DNA of 64,000 bases from UBA6163 sp031411655 (lineage in GTDB: Bacteria > Planctomycetota > Planctomycetia > Pirellulales > Pirellulaceae), in NCBI GenBank assembly GCA_031411655.1, contig JANOBM010000175.1, positions 12,406 through 76,405 of the forward strand. The letters run 5' to 3'. Position 1 is the first letter of the stretch, and every line of letters begins with the position of its first letter. A program made the translations under genes and the position numbers. Of the stretch, positions 63,607 to 64,000 are shown one piece after another. Under the pieces are notes generated by a model, which did no database searches, was not told the origin of the DNA, and was given only the letters and a program-made list of their open reading frames with translations.

Positions 63607-64000
63607 CTAACGCACTTGCGTACTGCCTTCACCGCTCGCCGACGTTTCGGCCGAGCCATTGACTCGGTCTTGAGGACGACTTGCTACGGTCGCTGCAGGA
63701 GCCTGCTGCTCGTTTGGCTTTGTCGCTGGAACTTCAGCAAATCGGGCGCGGGAACTAGCTTCGGCAAATGCATTTAACTGCTGCTCCATCTCGTCGGCGC
63801 GAACCATTAACGCGGTGTCACCGCTCGCAAAGGCTTGATCGCGAAGTTGCGAAAGCCGGAGTATTTCACCGCGAGGTTCACGCGCGAAACGCTCGGAAGC
63901 TCGTGCGTGCCTCCCGCGAGGAAAGCCTCGGTCCATCCCGACGTGTACGTCTGCTCGAGCGTGCCGAGCCACGGGCCGCGTTCCATGTCCATGCTGAACA
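63607..64000 (-). CDS. C-terminal end of an unidentified gene, possible frameshift
   Basis: The minus-strand frame that stops at 63607 is open to the window edge. Its last ~85 residues look like real protein: an amphipathic helix (ILRLSQLRDQAFASGDTAL), an EMEQQLNAFAEASSRARF segment and a Ser/Thr/Ala/Gln-rich tail. The part above about 63870 in this frame is Arg/His-rich and unlikely, whereas another frame there reads plausibly (TLEQTYTSGWTEAFLAGG, RVNLAVKYSG). A single frameshift near 63860-63880 would join them. The product is not recognised. A terminator follows. Confidence 0.45.
   Translation of the reverse strand, partial: VQHGHGTRPVARHARADVHVGMDRGFPRGRHARASERFAREPRGEILRLSQLRDQAFASGDTALMVRADEMEQQLNAFAEASSRARFAEVPATKPNEQQAPAATVASRPQDRVNGSAETSASGEGSTQVR

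Noticed and set aside
1..64000. CRISPR arrays, insertion sequences, prophage or integrase genes
   Set aside because: No regularly spaced repeat-spacer pattern, transposase motif or phage module was seen on either strand.

Overview
The window looks like a chromosomal segment of a Planctomycetota bacterium, most likely Pirellulaceae (Rhodopirellula-like). This is inferred from gene content, not a database match: an ABC-2 permease fused to a CPBP protease, a DUF1570 HExxH protein, an aspartokinase with four ACT domains, futalosine-pathway MqnE, a 797-residue flagellin, short operons and frequent strand switching. I see no IS element, prophage, CRISPR array or rRNA; there is one tRNA (Ser-UGA).

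Layout. 1-6000 (-): nusA, infB, rbfA and a truncated HhH-GPD-like gene. 6081-6884 (-): a secreted protein of unknown function. 7433-13305 (+): pseudopilin, response regulator, histidine kinase, STAS protein, GspE-type ATPase and GspF-type platform protein, partly overlapping. 13349-20138: a YhcC-type radical SAM enzyme (-), then an FHA protein, a Dabb protein, an Aas-like acyltransferase/acyl-ACP synthetase, a DUF218 protein and a DUF1570 protein (+). 20161-27186: LarA-like protein, MqnE, NadB and a VOC protein (-), RsmD (+), an acyl-CoA dehydrogenase-like protein (-). 27440-39133: glucan phosphorylase, SHOCT protein, NHL-repeat protein, ABC-2/CPBP fusion, beta-helix protein, UvrD-like helicase, a Lys/Ala-rich histone-H1-like protein and a lipoprotein.

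39410-50637: tRNA-Ser, rhodanese, hisE-hisG, then the flagellar filament cluster flgL-fliW-csrA-fliC-fliD-fliS. It holds the hook-filament junction protein, the FliW/CsrA switch that controls flagellin translation in other bacteria, the filament, its cap and its chaperone. The flagellin leader contains a hairpin with a GGA in its loop, a plausible CsrA target. A strong intrinsic terminator follows flagellin. 50904-64000: MFS transporter, M24 peptidase, HrpB, LysC, ApgM, a large lipoprotein alpha/beta hydrolase, UppP, and a C-terminal gene fragment at the right edge with an apparent frame switch.

Most notable structures: a 62-bp inverted-repeat element present twice (after uvrD and after uppP); three tandem 24-bp palindrome-bearing units before uvrD; a repeated module shared by FlgL and FliD; three ~95-residue repeats in flagellin; an anti-anti-sigma-like protein lacking the phosphorylatable serine; and a hairpin-rich non-coding stretch around 62.0-62.3 kb. 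I did not find a clearly new defence or biosynthetic system. Positions and starts were derived by hand; family names rest on motif recognition.
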